The notes: generated by a model from the letters alone, not told the origin. 37,022 bases of DNA from Niveibacterium sp. 24ML (GCF_026586805.1 NZ_JAPFHA010000032.1:1-37022), one strand, 5' to 3'; positions 15,152 to 25,215 are shown, counted from the first letter of the stretch. Translations and numbers: made by a program.

Positions 15152-17899
15152 ATGCAAGCAATCCTAAAACCCGCGCTGGCCTTCATGAACCGTTTGGCGG
15201 TGTCGCGCAAGTTCGCCGTGATTGGCGTGGTGGTCGTGCTAGCGCTCAGTTTCATGGCCTGGCAGTTGAACAAGCGCATCGCCGCCGAACTCGACTTCGC
15301 CGAGCATGAGCACTACACCGCGCACTTCTACTTGCCGCTGCAAGAGATCATCGAAGCCGTGCGCGTCCATCGCGGCGAAGCGCGACAGGTGATCGCCGGC
15401 GACGACGCGGCAAAAGCGAAGATGAAAGAGGCTGCCGATCGGGTGCAGGCTGCTATCAAGCTGCAGGATGAGGCCATGGCCGAAGCGGGCCAGCGCTTCG
15501 GTTTGCTCGATCCCTGGACAAAGATCAAGTCGGAGTGGGCGACGTTGCAAGCACGCGCGGTGTCTGTGTCGGCAGCCGAGAGCAGCGAGATGCATTCGGA
15601 TCTAATGCAGAAAACGGCGGATCTGGTCGGTCTGGTCGCCGACAGCACCAAGGCGACGCTGGACCCCGAGGTGGAAACCTATTACCTGGGTGCCATTTTC
15701 AGCGACAGTGGTCTGGGCCTGGTGCAGACGATCGGTCGAATCCGGGGGCGTGTGGTGCTGGCGATCGATGCCAAGCAGGTCAGCGTGGCGGATCGTGTGG
15801 ACATCGAGATCATGCTCTCGCAGATTGATGAGTACCTTGTTGCGGTAAATACGGCACTCGAAAAAGTCTATGCCTCTGATGTATCGGGGCAGCTCAAGGC
15901 CCAACTCGCGCCGGAGTTCGAGGTCTTGTCGGCGAAGACCAAAGAGCTCAAGCAACTGATCCGTAGCCTGCTTGAGGCCGACAAGATCGCCACAACGCCG
16001 GACCAGACTCGCGTGCTGTCGAGCGCCGCGCTCAAAGCGGGCAATGCCCTGCTCGTGGCTTCAGCCAAAGCTTTTGACGAGAGGATTGATCAGCGCGCCA
16101 CGCGCCTGGGCCACGAGCGTGAGGCCGTCTTTGCGGTATTCGGCCTTGCGGTGGCGCTTGCCCTGTATCTTTTCCTTGGATTCCGCAGCGGCATGCTCGC
16201 GGCCATCGCAGCGATTCAGCAGGGGGCGCAACGCATCTCGCAAGCCGATCTCTCCAGCGATGTCGATGTGCAAAGTCGCGACGAGTTCGGTGAAATCGCA
16301 GCAACGCTCAACACCATGCGCACCCAACTGCGTCAACGCATTGAGCGAGAACAACTCGTGTCGGCCGAGAATCTGCGCATCCGCAACGCGCTCGACAAAA
16401 CCTCGACCAATGTGATGCTTGCCGACACCGACGGCAAGATCATCTACTGCAACGAGTCGGTCACCAGCATGCTCACCGGCGTCGAGAACGAACTGCGCAA
16501 AGTCTTGCCGCAGTTCCGCGCCAACGACATCGTGGGGCGCAACTTCGACGAGTTCCACCGCAATCCTTCGCACCAGCGCAATCTGCTTGGCAGCCTGCGC
16601 GCCACCTACGTTAGCCAGATCAAGGTGGGGCCCTTGAGCTTCCGCCTGACGGCGAGCCCCATCATGGATGCCAGCGGCCAGCGCCTGGGTACGGTGGTTG
16701 AATGGCTCGATCGCACCGGTGAGGTCAGGGCAGAGGAGGAACTCAACGAGCTGCTTGCCGCCGCGCTTGCGGGTGATTTTTCCAGGCGTTTGACGGTCGC
16801 CGACAAGCATGGATTCTTCCGCCAGCTTGCCGACGCAATGAACCAGCTTCTCGGCGTGGTGGCCTCTGGCCTGGAAGACGTTGCCAGTGTGCTCAACGCC
16901 ATCGCCCAGGGCGATCTGACCGTGCGCATCGAGAACGAATACCAGGGGATGTTCGGCCGCCTGAAGGATGACACCAACCTCACCGTCGATCGTCTGAACG
17001 ATGTTCTGAGCCAGATTCGAGCGGCCAGCGATGCGGTGAACACCGCCGCGCAGGAAATTGCCGCCGGTAACGCTGATTTGTCCGGGCGTACTGAAGAGCA
17101 GGCTTCCAGCCTTGAAGAAACGGCATCGAGCATGGAGGAACTGAACACCACCGTGCGCCAGAACGCCGAGAACGCCGCCCAGGCCAACCGTCTGGCCTCG
17201 CAGTCCAATGCGGTGGCGCAGGAAGGCGGCGCGCAGGTGCGCAAGGTGGTGAGCACGATGGACGCGATCCAGGGCAGCGCCACCAAGATTGCCGACATCA
17301 TCGGCGTGATCGATTCAATCGCCTTCCAGACCAACATTCTTGCCCTCAACGCGGCGGTTGAGGCTGCCCGCGCGGGCGAGCAGGGCCGCGGCTTTGCGGT
17401 GGTGGCCTCCGAGGTGCGCAACCTTGCGCAACGCAGCGCCCAGGCAGCCAAAGAAATCAAGGGCCTGATCGCCGACAGCGTAGACAAAGTGGGCGAGGGT
17501 GCCCGCGAAGTGCGCGACGCGGGCGCGACGATCAACACCATGGTGGCCAACTTTGAAGAGCTTGCGCGCCTGGTGACAGACATCTCGCAGGCCAGCCGCG
17601 AACAGTCAGCAGGTATTGAGCAGGTGGCTGCGGCGGTGGGGCAGATGGATGATGTGACGCAGCAGAACGCGGCGCTGGTGGAGCAGGCGGCTGCGGCAGC
17701 CGAGAGCCTGGAAGAGCAGGCGCGCTCGCTCGCCGCTTCGGTGGCGGCTTTCAGGCTCGATCAGGCTCCGCCGCATCACGCGGTGGCGGCGGCACTTGTG
17801 CGTTCGCCGGCGCCGCGCGCGGTGTCTGCCGCGTCGGCTACACCGGCCAGGTCGCGCAAGAAGCCCGCGCCGAGCGACGCGGACTGGCAGGAATTCTGA
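15152..17899 (+). CDS. Transmembrane methyl-accepting chemotaxis protein with PAS domain and CheR/CheB tether
   Basis: 915 aa. TM1 (about 20-38) and TM2 (about 325-343) flank a ~285-residue, mostly helical periplasmic domain of unknown ligand. HAMP (345-397), a PAS domain (408-525) with FHRNPSHQ, further HAMP-like segments (about 530-620) and the signalling domain follow; the tip is the standard [20 protein letters not shown] block. The last five residues DWQEF fit the xWxxF tethering pentapeptide that binds CheR and CheB in E. coli Tar and Tsr (NWETF), after a flexible Ala/Pro/Ser linker. The signalling half is closely related to the next receptor. It lies 47 bases after cheW. Confidence 0.93.
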   Translation: MQAILKPALAFMNRLAVSRKFAVIGVVVVLALSFMAWQLNKRIAAELDFAEHEHYTAHFYLPLQEIIEAVRVHRGEARQVIAGDDAAKAKMKEAADRVQAAIKLQDEAMAEAGQRFGLLDPWTKIKSEWATLQARAVSVSAAESSEMHSDLMQKTADLVGLVADSTKATLDPEVETYYLGAIFSDSGLGLVQTIGRIRGRVVLAIDAKQVSVADRVDIEIMLSQIDEYLVAVNTALEKVYASDVSGQLKAQLAPEFEVLSAKTKELKQLIRSLLEADKIATTPDQTRVLSSAALKAGNALLVASAKAFDERIDQRATRLGHEREAVFAVFGLAVALALYLFLGFRSGMLAAIAAIQQGAQRISQADLSSDVDVQSRDEFGEIAATLNTMRTQLRQRIEREQLVSAENLRIRNALDKTSTNVMLADTDGKIIYCNESVTSMLTGVENELRKVLPQFRANDIVGRNFDEFHRNPSHQRNLLGSLRATYVSQIKVGPLSFRLTASPIMDASGQRLGTVVEWLDRTGEVRAEEELNELLAAALAGDFSRRLTVADKHGFFRQLADAMNQLLGVVASGLEDVASVLNAIAQGDLTVRIENEYQGMFGRLKDDTNLTVDRLNDVLSQIRAASDAVNTAAQEIAAGNADLSGRTEEQASSLEETASSMEELNTTVRQNAENAAQANRLASQSNAVAQEGGAQVRKVVSTMDAIQGSATKIADIIGVIDSIAFQTNILALNAAVEAARAGEQGRGFAVVASEVRNLAQRSAQAAKEIKGLIADSVDKVGEGAREVRDAGATINTMVANFEELARLVTDISQASREQSAGIEQVAAAVGQMDDVTQQNAALVEQAAAAAESLEEQARSLAASVAAFRLDQAPPHHAVAAALVRSPAPRAVSAASATPARSRKKPAPSDADWQEF

Positions 17900-17948
17900 T
17901 CGCGCCTGCGCGCGACAGCACTAACGGCAACCGGGGAGACAAGCCGCC

Positions 17949-20204
17949 ATGCGTATCAATGCACCCGTGACCGATCGAGAGGTCGAACTGCGTGCCGACA
18001 CGATGATCGTGTCCAAGACCGATACCAAGGGTCGCATCACCTACGTCAACCGCGACTTCATCGAGATCAGCGGCTTTTCCGAGGCAGAGCTGATGGGCCA
18101 GCCGCACAACCTGGTGCGTCACCCCGACATGCCGCCGGAGGCCTTCGAAGACCTTTGGACCACCCTCAAAGCAGGCCGGCCGTGGATCGGGCTGGTCAAG
18201 AACCGCTGCAAGAATGGCGACTTCTACTGGGTTGAGGCGCACGCCACACCGATTCGTGAAGGCGAGCAAATCACCGGATACATGTCGGTGCGGCGCAAGG
18301 CCGTTCGCGAGCAGATCCAGGCCGCAGACGCCTTTTACGCGCAGGTACGCGCCAAACGTGCGACGGCCTCGGTGCGCAACGGCGAGGTCGTTGGAAGCGG
18401 GGTAGCGACCTGGCTGGCGCAGTGGGCCGATGTCTCTCTGGTGACCAAGGTCTGGTTGGCGTGTGCAGTGGCAATGGTGCTGGCCGTGTGTGCCGTATGG
18501 CGGGCCGGTGGCGGCGCCTTGGGGCATGAGAGCCTGGCTGCACTGGTGGGTGCGGGGCTGGTGCTGGGCCTGCTGGCCCGTTCGGTTTCGCAGCAGTTGC
18601 AGGTTCGTCTCGCCGAAGCGGTGCAAACCGTGGAGCGCGTGGCGCAAGGCAACCTGAAGGATCGGCTGCGCGTTTCGCGCGATGACGAAATCGGCCGCCT
18701 GGTGCAGGGTGTGGAGTCGATGCTGATTCGCCACGGCTTTGATATCGCCGAAATCAACCGGGTCATCGAAGAGAGCCTGCGCATCAAGACCGGCCTGGAT
18801 AACGTTGCCACCAACGTGATGATTGCCGACCGTGACAACCACATCATTTACATGAACAAGTCGCTCGAGCGCACCTTCAACGAGGCGATCGACGATATGC
18901 GGCAAACCTTCGGCAGTTTCGACGTGGGCAAGCTGATCGGCGCGTCGATCGACATGTTCCACAAGAACCCCTCGCATCAGCAGAACCTGCTCGCCAACCT
19001 GCGCGGCACCCACCGCGCCACGGTGAAGATTGGCGCCCGTACCTTCACGCTGACGGTCAATCCGGTCGTGAATCCGCAGGGCGCGCGCCTGGGCACCGCG
19101 GTGGAGTGGCTCGACCGCACCGATGAGCTGGCGATTGAAGGTGAGGTCGCGTGCATGGTTGAAGGGGTTGCGAATGGCAACTTTGATCACCGGATCGATC
19201 TGGCCGGCAAGAGCGGCTTCACGCTGCAATTGTCGGAAAACCTCAACCGGGTGGTCGAGGTCACCTCGGGTGGCCTGGCGGCGATCGGATCGATCCTGCA
19301 GGCAATTGCGCAGGGTGACCTGACCCGCAGCATGGAAGGCGATTACCGCGGCGTGTTCGGCCAGCTGCGTGACGATGCCAACACCACCGTGGCGCGACTG
19401 CGCGACTTGATGGGCACGATCCAGCAGGCCACCGAAGCGGTGAACACCGCCTCGAAGGAAATTGCCGCCGGCAACGCCGATCTTTCATCACGCACCGAAG
19501 AACAGGCATCGAGCCTTGAGCAGACCGCGGCGAGCATGGAAGAGCTCAACGCCACGGTGCGCAACAACGCCCAGACGGCGGCTGATGCCAGCGCGCTCGC
19601 CCGCCAGTCCGACGGTGTGACACAGCGGGGCGGCGAAATGGTGCGTCAGGTGGTCGACACCATGGATGCCATCCAGAAGAGTGCAGCGAAGATTGCCGAC
19701 ATCATTGGCGTGATCGACTCGATCGCGTTCCAGACCAACATCCTTGCGCTCAACGCGGCGGTTGAGGCGGCGCGGGCGGGTGAGCAGGGGCGGGGCTTTG
19801 CCGTCGTGGCCTCGGAGGTGCGCAACCTGGCGCATCGCAGTGCGCAGGCGGCCAAGGAAATCAAAGGCCTCATCGGCGAGAGCGAACTGAAGGTGCGCGG
19901 TGGCGTGCAGCAGGTGCGGGAAGCGGGCGACACCATCGAAGAGATGGTCACCAACTTCCGCCAGCTCACCCAACTGGTCAACGAGATCGCAGGGTCGAGC
20001 CGCGAGCAGGCCGAAGGCATTGATCAGGTGACGGCGGCGGTTTCGCAGATGGATGAAGTGACACAGCAGAACGCAGCACTGGTTGAGCAGGCGGCGGCCG
20101 CGGCAGAGAGCCTTGAAGATCAGGCGCATACGCTGGCAGCGGCCGTGTCGACCTTCCGCCTTACCGCCGCCCCGCTGCACGCCACGCAGCGCGGGCGTCG
20201 GTGA
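17949..20204 (+). CDS. Aer-like energy-taxis receptor with two PAS domains
   Basis: 751 aa. The N-terminal cytoplasmic PAS (1-115) closely resembles E. coli Aer. It includes [13 protein letters not shown] and [15 protein letters not shown]. Arg57, His58 and Asp60, implicated in FAD binding in Aer, fall at identical residue numbers here. A membrane hairpin (about 166-184 and 194-212), HAMP (212-265), a second PAS (278-393) with FHKNPSHQ, another HAMP-like segment and the signalling domain follow. It probably senses redox or energy state through FAD. The C-terminus ends in TQRGRR without a tethering pentapeptide. The start has a GGGGAGACAAG ribosome-binding site. A gene symbol is withheld because the extra PAS departs from classical Aer. 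Confidence 0.92.
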   Translation: MRINAPVTDREVELRADTMIVSKTDTKGRITYVNRDFIEISGFSEAELMGQPHNLVRHPDMPPEAFEDLWTTLKAGRPWIGLVKNRCKNGDFYWVEAHATPIREGEQITGYMSVRRKAVREQIQAADAFYAQVRAKRATASVRNGEVVGSGVATWLAQWADVSLVTKVWLACAVAMVLAVCAVWRAGGGALGHESLAALVGAGLVLGLLARSVSQQLQVRLAEAVQTVERVAQGNLKDRLRVSRDDEIGRLVQGVESMLIRHGFDIAEINRVIEESLRIKTGLDNVATNVMIADRDNHIIYMNKSLERTFNEAIDDMRQTFGSFDVGKLIGASIDMFHKNPSHQQNLLANLRGTHRATVKIGARTFTLTVNPVVNPQGARLGTAVEWLDRTDELAIEGEVACMVEGVANGNFDHRIDLAGKSGFTLQLSENLNRVVEVTSGGLAAIGSILQAIAQGDLTRSMEGDYRGVFGQLRDDANTTVARLRDLMGTIQQATEAVNTASKEIAAGNADLSSRTEEQASSLEQTAASMEELNATVRNNAQTAADASALARQSDGVTQRGGEMVRQVVDTMDAIQKSAAKIADIIGVIDSIAFQTNILALNAAVEAARAGEQGRGFAVVASEVRNLAHRSAQAAKEIKGLIGESELKVRGGVQQVREAGDTIEEMVTNFRQLTQLVNEIAGSSREQAEGIDQVTAAVSQMDEVTQQNAALVEQAAAAAESLEDQAHTLAAAVSTFRLTAAPLHATQRGRR

Positions 20205-20237
20205 GTTGGGGTGGCTGAGCACAGAGAGCACAGATCA

Positions 20238-21341
20238 ATGAGCGACAAGCCTGAATCCAAGTTTCCACCACGCGCGCCGTTGTTGCCACCGCGCAGCCCG
20301 CTTGAGGCGAGCACGCGCAAGCCGCTTGCGCCCTTGCCGCCCCTGCGAGCCGGCACACCGGCACCGCGCCCTGCGGCGGCGCCGCTCAGGCCCAGCGTGC
20401 CAGCGCCGGCCGCACCGCGCACCACGGCGCCCCTGCGTAGCCCCGCGCCGACGGCTGTTGCTGGCGCCGCTGCGCGCGCACGGATCAATGAAGTCCTCGG
20501 CAAGGTCGATTCAAGCGGGCGTGAGTTCGCGTTCACGTCCGCCGACTTCGAGCGCGTCAGGGCGCTGATCTACAAGCACGCCGGCATTGCGCTTTCGCCG
20601 ATCAAGCAGGACATGGTCTACAGCCGTCTTGCCCGGCGTTTGCGCGCGCGCGGCGAGAACCGGTTCTCGGACTACCTTGATGCGCTGGAGCGCAGCAACG
20701 ATGCCAAGGAATGGGAAGAGTTCGTCAACGCGCTCACCACCAACCTGACATCGTTCTTCCGCGAGGCGCACCACTTCGATTCGCTCGCCACCGTGCTGCG
20801 CGGCTTCGACCCGAAGCGCACCGTCAAGATCTGGTGCTGCGCAGCCTCAACCGGTGAAGAGCCTTACTCGCTGGCGATCACTGCCTGCGAGGCGTACAAC
20901 TCGATGACGCCGCCGGTGCAGATCATCGCCACCGATCTGGACACGAATGTCCTGAAGCATGGCGAGCAGGGTGTGTATGGGATGGATCGGGTCGAACGCC
21001 TGCAGCGCGATCGCCTGCAGAAGTTCTTCCTCAAGGGCACCGGCGAACACGCCGGCAAGGTGCGCGTGCGGCCCGAATTGCAGCGCCTGTTGTCGTTCCG
21101 CCGGCTCAATCTGCTTGAACCCGCGTGGCCGGTGCAGGGGCCCTTTGATGCGATTTTCTGCCGCAACGTGATGATCTATTTCGACAAGCCGACGCAGTAC
21201 ACGATTCTCAAGCGATTCGTGCCTCTGCTGCGGCCAGAGGGGTTGATGTACGCCGGCCATTCGGAAAACTTCATGCATGCGGCCGATCTGTTCCGCTCCC
21301 TCGGGAGAACGGTGTATGCCCGCGCCGACCACCGCGCCTGA
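20238..21341 (+). CDS. cheR: Chemotaxis protein methyltransferase CheR
   Basis: 367 aa from the ATG chosen. Residues 1-80 are a Pro/Ala/Arg-rich, probably disordered extension absent from E. coli CheR (286 aa). The CheR N-domain (about 95-180) contains TNLTSFFRE; the SAM-binding domain includes CAASTGEEPYSLAI (201-214) and later FDAIFCRNVMIYFD. It methylates receptor glutamates using SAM. An alternative GTG start at 20211 would add nine residues; neither start has a strong ribosome-binding site. The DWQEF-tailed receptor in the same operon is a likely docking partner. The 3' end overlaps cheD by 26 bases. Confidence 0.93.
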   Translation: MSDKPESKFPPRAPLLPPRSPLEASTRKPLAPLPPLRAGTPAPRPAAAPLRPSVPAPAAPRTTAPLRSPAPTAVAGAAARARINEVLGKVDSSGREFAFTSADFERVRALIYKHAGIALSPIKQDMVYSRLARRLRARGENRFSDYLDALERSNDAKEWEEFVNALTTNLTSFFREAHHFDSLATVLRGFDPKRTVKIWCCAASTGEEPYSLAITACEAYNSMTPPVQIIATDLDTNVLKHGEQGVYGMDRVERLQRDRLQKFFLKGTGEHAGKVRVRPELQRLLSFRRLNLLEPAWPVQGPFDAIFCRNVMIYFDKPTQYTILKRFVPLLRPEGLMYAGHSENFMHAADLFRSLGRTVYARADHRA

Positions 21342-21948
21342 TTACGATCCGCTCAGTGCGCACGTTGCGGACAACACCTACTTCGACCGCAACTTTGATT
21401 GCGACGCGGTCAAGGTGTTGCCGGGTGAGTTCTACGCCACCACACGCGACATGGCGATCGTGACGGTGCTGGGCTCTTGCGTGGCGGCTTGCATCCGCGA
21501 TCGCGATAAGCGGATCGGCGGGCTCAACCACTTCATGCTGCCCGATGGGGGGGAGCGCGGGCTGGTGTCGGAATCGGCGCGATACGGCGCGTTCGCGATG
21601 GAACTGCTGATCAACCGGCTGCTGGGCATGGGGGCGCGGCGTTCAAGCCTGGAGGCCAAGGTATTTGGCGGCGGCCGGGTGATGGCGGCGCTGACGGCAT
21701 CGAACGTGGGCGATCGCAATGCCGCCTTCGTGCTCGACTACCTCAAGCTCGAACGCATACCCGTCGTTGCGCAGGATCTGCTCGATGTCTATCCACGCAA
21801 GGTCTATTTCTTTCCGGTCAGTGGGCGGGTAATGGTGAAGAAGCTCGTTGATCTTCGTAACGAAACACTTATCGACCGTGAGCGCGCCTATCGCGAGCGC
21901 CTCACCCAGGCGCCGCGCACCAGCGGCGACGTGGAACTGTTCGACTAA
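21316..21948 (+). CDS. cheD: Chemoreceptor glutamine deamidase CheD
   Basis: 210 aa. CheD deamidates receptor glutamines to glutamates, creating methylation sites. The catalytic Cys55 in TVLGSCVAACIRD and His72 in GLNHFMLP are present, and KVFGGGRVM is a further family block. The start (MPAPTTAPDY) lies inside the cheR 3' end with a CGGGAG ribosome-binding site; an in-frame ATG 39 bases upstream is also possible. The C-terminus reads GDVELFD, close to GDIELF at the end of the short receptor in this operon. No cheC, the usual CheD partner in Bacillus, is present. Confidence 0.95.
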   Translation: MPAPTTAPDYDPLSAHVADNTYFDRNFDCDAVKVLPGEFYATTRDMAIVTVLGSCVAACIRDRDKRIGGLNHFMLPDGGERGLVSESARYGAFAMELLINRLLGMGARRSSLEAKVFGGGRVMAALTASNVGDRNAAFVLDYLKLERIPVVAQDLLDVYPRKVYFFPVSGRVMVKKLVDLRNETLIDRERAYRERLTQAPRTSGDVELFD

Positions 21949-21960
21949 GGCGAGGCGACC

Positions 21961-23055
21961 ATGGCAATTCGCGTACTCGTGGTGGACGACTCGGCGGTGA
22001 TGCGCTCGGTGCTGTCCGAGATCATCAACCAGGCTGACGACCTTGAAGTGGTGGGCACCGCAACCGACCCGATCGTCGCGCGAGAGCTGATCAAGCAGCT
22101 CAACCCCGACGTGGTCACACTGGATATCGAAATGCCCAAGATGGACGGGCTGGAGTTTCTCGACAAGCTGATGCGGCTGCGCCCGACGCCGGTGATCATG
22201 ATTTCAACCCTGACCGAGCGCGGCTCGGATATCACCTTCCGTGCGCTCGAGTTGGGTGCGGTGGATTTCGTGACCAAGCCCAAGCTCAGCGGCGCCCAAG
22301 GCATGCGCCCTTATGCCGAAGAGATTTGCGACAAGATCCGCGCCGCTTACCAGGCGCGCTTGCGTTCGCCCTCGAAATTCGCGCCGGCGGCCGGCGCGCC
22401 GCCGAGCGGCACCAGCACCGTGGGCGGAACCGCCGGCAACGGCCCGGCCATCGACGCTTCGACGCTGCGTGAGCGCCTGGTGCTGATCGGTGCCTCAACT
22501 GGTGGCACCGAGGCGATCAAGGAGGTGCTCTGCCGCTTCCCCGAGCAGATGCCCGGCATCCTGATCGTGCAGCACATGCCCGAAATGTTCACCGGTTCAT
22601 TCGCCAAGCGGCTCGACGGCCTCTGCAAGATCCGCGTGAAGGAAGCCGAGGATGGCGAGAAGGTGATGCCGGGCACCGCCTACCTTGCGCCCGGGCACTC
22701 GCATCTGCTCGTCAAGCGCAGCGGCGGGCTCTACGTGTGCGAGCTGTCGAAGGCGGATCCCGTCAACCGGCATCGGCCATCGGTTGACGTGCTGTTCCAT
22801 TCCGCCGCAAAGCATGTGGGCGCAAACGGCGTCGGCGTCATTCTCACCGGCATGGGCAAGGATGGCGCGCAAGGCATGCTCGCCATGAAAAAGGCTGGCT
22901 GCTGGAACATCGGCCAGGACCAGGAAAGCTGCGTGGTCTACGGCATGCCGCGCGAGGCCGCCCAGATTGGCGCCATCGACGAAGTGAGCACCCTCAATGA
23001 CGTGGCGCTGCGCGTGGTGACGCGGCTGCGCCAAACCGGGCGCCGCGCTGGCTAG
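21961..23055 (+). CDS. cheB: Chemotaxis methylesterase/deamidase CheB
   Basis: 364 aa. The receiver domain (1-120) has Asp10-Asp11 region acids and phosphoacceptor Asp55 ([12 protein letters not shown]). A Pro/Gly-rich linker (138-168) leads to the esterase domain with catalytic Ser179 ([11 protein letters not shown]), His205 (VQHMP) and Asp301 ([10 protein letters not shown]). CheA-phosphorylated CheB demethylates receptors for adaptation. It starts 12 bases after cheD with an AAGGCGAGG ribosome-binding site. Confidence 0.97.
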   Translation: MAIRVLVVDDSAVMRSVLSEIINQADDLEVVGTATDPIVARELIKQLNPDVVTLDIEMPKMDGLEFLDKLMRLRPTPVIMISTLTERGSDITFRALELGAVDFVTKPKLSGAQGMRPYAEEICDKIRAAYQARLRSPSKFAPAAGAPPSGTSTVGGTAGNGPAIDASTLRERLVLIGASTGGTEAIKEVLCRFPEQMPGILIVQHMPEMFTGSFAKRLDGLCKIRVKEAEDGEKVMPGTAYLAPGHSHLLVKRSGGLYVCELSKADPVNRHRPSVDVLFHSAAKHVGANGVGVILTGMGKDGAQGMLAMKKAGCWNIGQDQESCVVYGMPREAAQIGAIDEVSTLNDVALRVVTRLRQTGRRAG

Positions 23056-23107
23056 CGCCCGCTCACCCTTCACCTGCGATCAAACCTGTATCGACAAGGA
23101 GCAGAAC

Positions 23108-23413
23108 ATGGACACCAATATCAGCACCAATGACGGCACTGGCGTGATGAAGCTGTCGGGCCGTTTCGACTTCAACGCGCATCGTGAATTCCGCGAAGCG
23201 CTCGATCGCCTGGTGGGGCTTCCGGCGACTAAGGCCTTGCAGGTGGATCTGGGCGAAGTGAGCTACCTCGACAGCTCGGCGCTGGGCATGCTGCTGCTGT
23301 TGCGCGACAAGGCCAAGCAGGCCAACAAGCCGGTCACCCTGACCGGCGTGAAAGGCAGCGTGCGGCAGGTGCTGGATATTGCCAACTTCTCGAAGATGTT
23401 TTCGATTTCGTGA
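23108..23413 (+). CDS. STAS-domain protein (anti-sigma-factor-antagonist type)
   Basis: 101 aa single STAS domain. The signature DLGEVSYLDSSALGMLLLLRD contains Ser56-Ser57, where related SpoIIAA-type proteins are phosphorylated. No cognate anti-sigma kinase or phosphatase gene lies nearby. As the last gene of the chemotaxis operon it may tune signalling or link it to another regulator; the role is not established. The ATG has an AAGGAGCAG ribosome-binding site 52 bases after cheB. Confidence 0.9.
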   Translation: MDTNISTNDGTGVMKLSGRFDFNAHREFREALDRLVGLPATKALQVDLGEVSYLDSSALGMLLLLRDKAKQANKPVTLTGVKGSVRQVLDIANFSKMFSIS

Positions 23414-23416
23414 GGG

Positions 23417-23522
23417 GGGCGTAGGGCGTAGGGAGTAGGGAGTAGGGAGTAGGGAGTGGGGAGTGGGGAGTGGGGAGTGGGGAGTAGGGTCGTTACTCCC
23501 TACTCACGACTCCCCACTCACC
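23417..23522. repeat. GGGAGTR heptamer array with inverted arm
   Basis: Ten head-to-tail heptamers run from 23417 to 23486: two GGGCGTA, three GGGAGTA, four GGGAGTG and one GGGAGTA. A GGG and a short spacer follow, then inverted copies (TACTCCCTACTC at 23494-23505 and CTCCCCACTCACC at 23510-23522). The array fills the gap between the convergent STAS gene and recJ. It can fold as a long hairpin in either transcript. The plus strand also has more than four GGG runs with four-base loops, fitting a G-quadruplex pattern. A transcription-termination role is plausible but not shown. Confidence 0.9.
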
Positions 23523-23526
23523 ATCC

Positions 23527-25215
23527 CTAAGCCGCTTCCCAGTGCTCGATCAGCAACTGCAGTGAGGCGACGCCTTTGTACTCGTTGCTCGCCAGCCTGA
23601 AGGCCGCGCGCAGGGTGTCGGGCGCCGGGTCGGCGTGGCGGAAGCGGATGGCCTCGTAGCGTTCGCTGCCACGCTTGAGCGTCAGCTTGACGTGGGCGTC
23701 CTTGAGCAGGCGCTGCGATTCCACCTCGAAGGTGTCTGCAAACAACGGGGCCGGGAAGCCCTGACCCCAGATTTCCCGCTCGATCAACTGCGCGGCTTCG
23801 AGCGACATCTCATGCGCGGCGAGGCTGCCGTCGGTTTCCAGACTCGGGTTAAGCGCACCCTCGTCGGCCAGTGCCTGCACCGCCGCATCAAAACCGGCGG
23901 CGAAGCGTTCGAAGTCCGCTTCGCGGATCAGCACGCCCGCGGCCATCGAGTGCCCGCCGAAGGTGAGGATCAGGTCCGGCACGCGCTTGCTCAGCAGATC
24001 GAGCACATCGCGCAGATGCACCCCGGCAACGGACCGGCCGGAGCCCTTGATCTGGCCATTGTCGCTGCGGGCGAAGGCAATCACCGGGCGATGCAGGCGT
24101 TCCTTGACGCGGCCGGCGACGATGCCGACCACACCCTGGTGCCAGTCGGGGTCGAACAGCGCCACGCCGTTTGCCGTGTTGTCGCCCAGAGACTCGAGCA
24201 TCAGCGCGGCGGTGGCCTGCATGTCTTCTTCGATGCTGCGGCGTTCCTGATTCATGCGATCGAGTTCTCGCGCCAGGTTGAGCGCCCGCGTCGCTTCGTC
24301 GGTGATCAGGCATTCGATGCCGAGCGACATGTCGGCCAGCCGGCCAGCGGCGTTGAGCCGTGGCCCGAGGCCAAAGCCCAGATCGAAGGTGCTCGCCTTC
24401 ATCGGATCGCGCGAGGCGGCGGCAAACAGCGCCCGCACGCCGGGTTGCATCTTGCCGGCGCGCATCCGCGCGAGGCCTTGGTGCACCAGGATGCGATTGT
24501 TCTGATCAAGCTTGACGACGTCGGCCACGGTGCCCAGCGCAACCAGATCGAGCAGGTCGGCAAGCTTGGGCTCGGGGCGGCTGGCGAACCAGTCGCGTTT
24601 GCGTAGTTCGGCCCGCAGCGCGAGCATGGTGTAGAACATCACGCCCACGCCGGCGATGTGCTTGCTGGCAAAACTGCAGCCGGGCTGGTTCGGGTTCACG
24701 ATCACATCGGCGTCCGGCAGCGTGTCGCCGGGCAGGTGGTGATCGGTGATCAGCGTGGTGATGCCGGCCGCGCGCGCGGCGGCGACGCCCTCGACGCTGG
24801 CGATGCCGTTGTCTACCGTGATCAGCAGGGCCGGCTTGCGTTCGGCCGCGAGTGCGACGATCGCTGGGGTGAGGCCGTAGCCGAACTTGAAGCGGTTCGG
24901 CACCAGGTAGTCCACCGTGCCGCCGAAGGCGCGCAGCGCACGGATGCCTACCGCGCAGGCGGTCGCGCCATCGCAGTCATAGTCCGCCACGATCAGCATC
25001 GGCGCCTGCGCTGCAAGCGTGTCGGCCAGCAGCACCGCCGCTTCCTGAATGCCGCGCAGGCCCTCCGGCGGCAGCAGTGCGCTCAGCGCGTAGTCCAGCT
25101 CTTCCTTGCGCTCTACGCCGCGTGCGGAGTAAAGCCGGGCCAGCAGCGGCGGCAAGCCGGCGTCGTTGAGGCGGCTGACCGATTTTGCCGGGCAGGGGCG
25201 TTGTGTGAGTTGCAT
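23527..25215 (-). CDS. recJ: Single-stranded-DNA-specific exonuclease RecJ
   Basis: 562 aa, usual length. RecJ is a 5'-3' ssDNA exonuclease for recombination and mismatch repair. DHH phosphoesterase motifs are VADYDCDGATA, ITVDNG and ITDHHLPG; the DHHA1 part contains FGGHSMAAGVLI, and an OB-like C-terminal domain follows. The ATG chosen (MQLTQRPCPA) overlaps the rpfE stop as TGATG, implying coupling; a start 33 bases upstream would extend into rpfE. The gene is convergent with the chemotaxis operon. Confidence 0.95.
   Translation of the reverse strand: MQLTQRPCPAKSVSRLNDAGLPPLLARLYSARGVERKEELDYALSALLPPEGLRGIQEAAVLLADTLAAQAPMLIVADYDCDGATACAVGIRALRAFGGTVDYLVPNRFKFGYGLTPAIVALAAERKPALLITVDNGIASVEGVAAARAAGITTLITDHHLPGDTLPDADVIVNPNQPGCSFASKHIAGVGVMFYTMLALRAELRKRDWFASRPEPKLADLLDLVALGTVADVVKLDQNNRILVHQGLARMRAGKMQPGVRALFAAASRDPMKASTFDLGFGLGPRLNAAGRLADMSLGIECLITDEATRALNLARELDRMNQERRSIEEDMQATAALMLESLGDNTANGVALFDPDWHQGVVGIVAGRVKERLHRPVIAFARSDNGQIKGSGRSVAGVHLRDVLDLLSKRVPDLILTFGGHSMAAGVLIREADFERFAAGFDAAVQALADEGALNPSLETDGSLAAHEMSLEAAQLIEREIWGQGFPAPLFADTFEVESQRLLKDAHVKLTLKRGSERYEAIRFRHADPAPDTLRAAFRLASNEYKGVASLQLLIEHWEAA

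Noticed and set aside
23417-23522. CRISPR array
   Set aside because: The units are contiguous 7-bp repeats without spacers.
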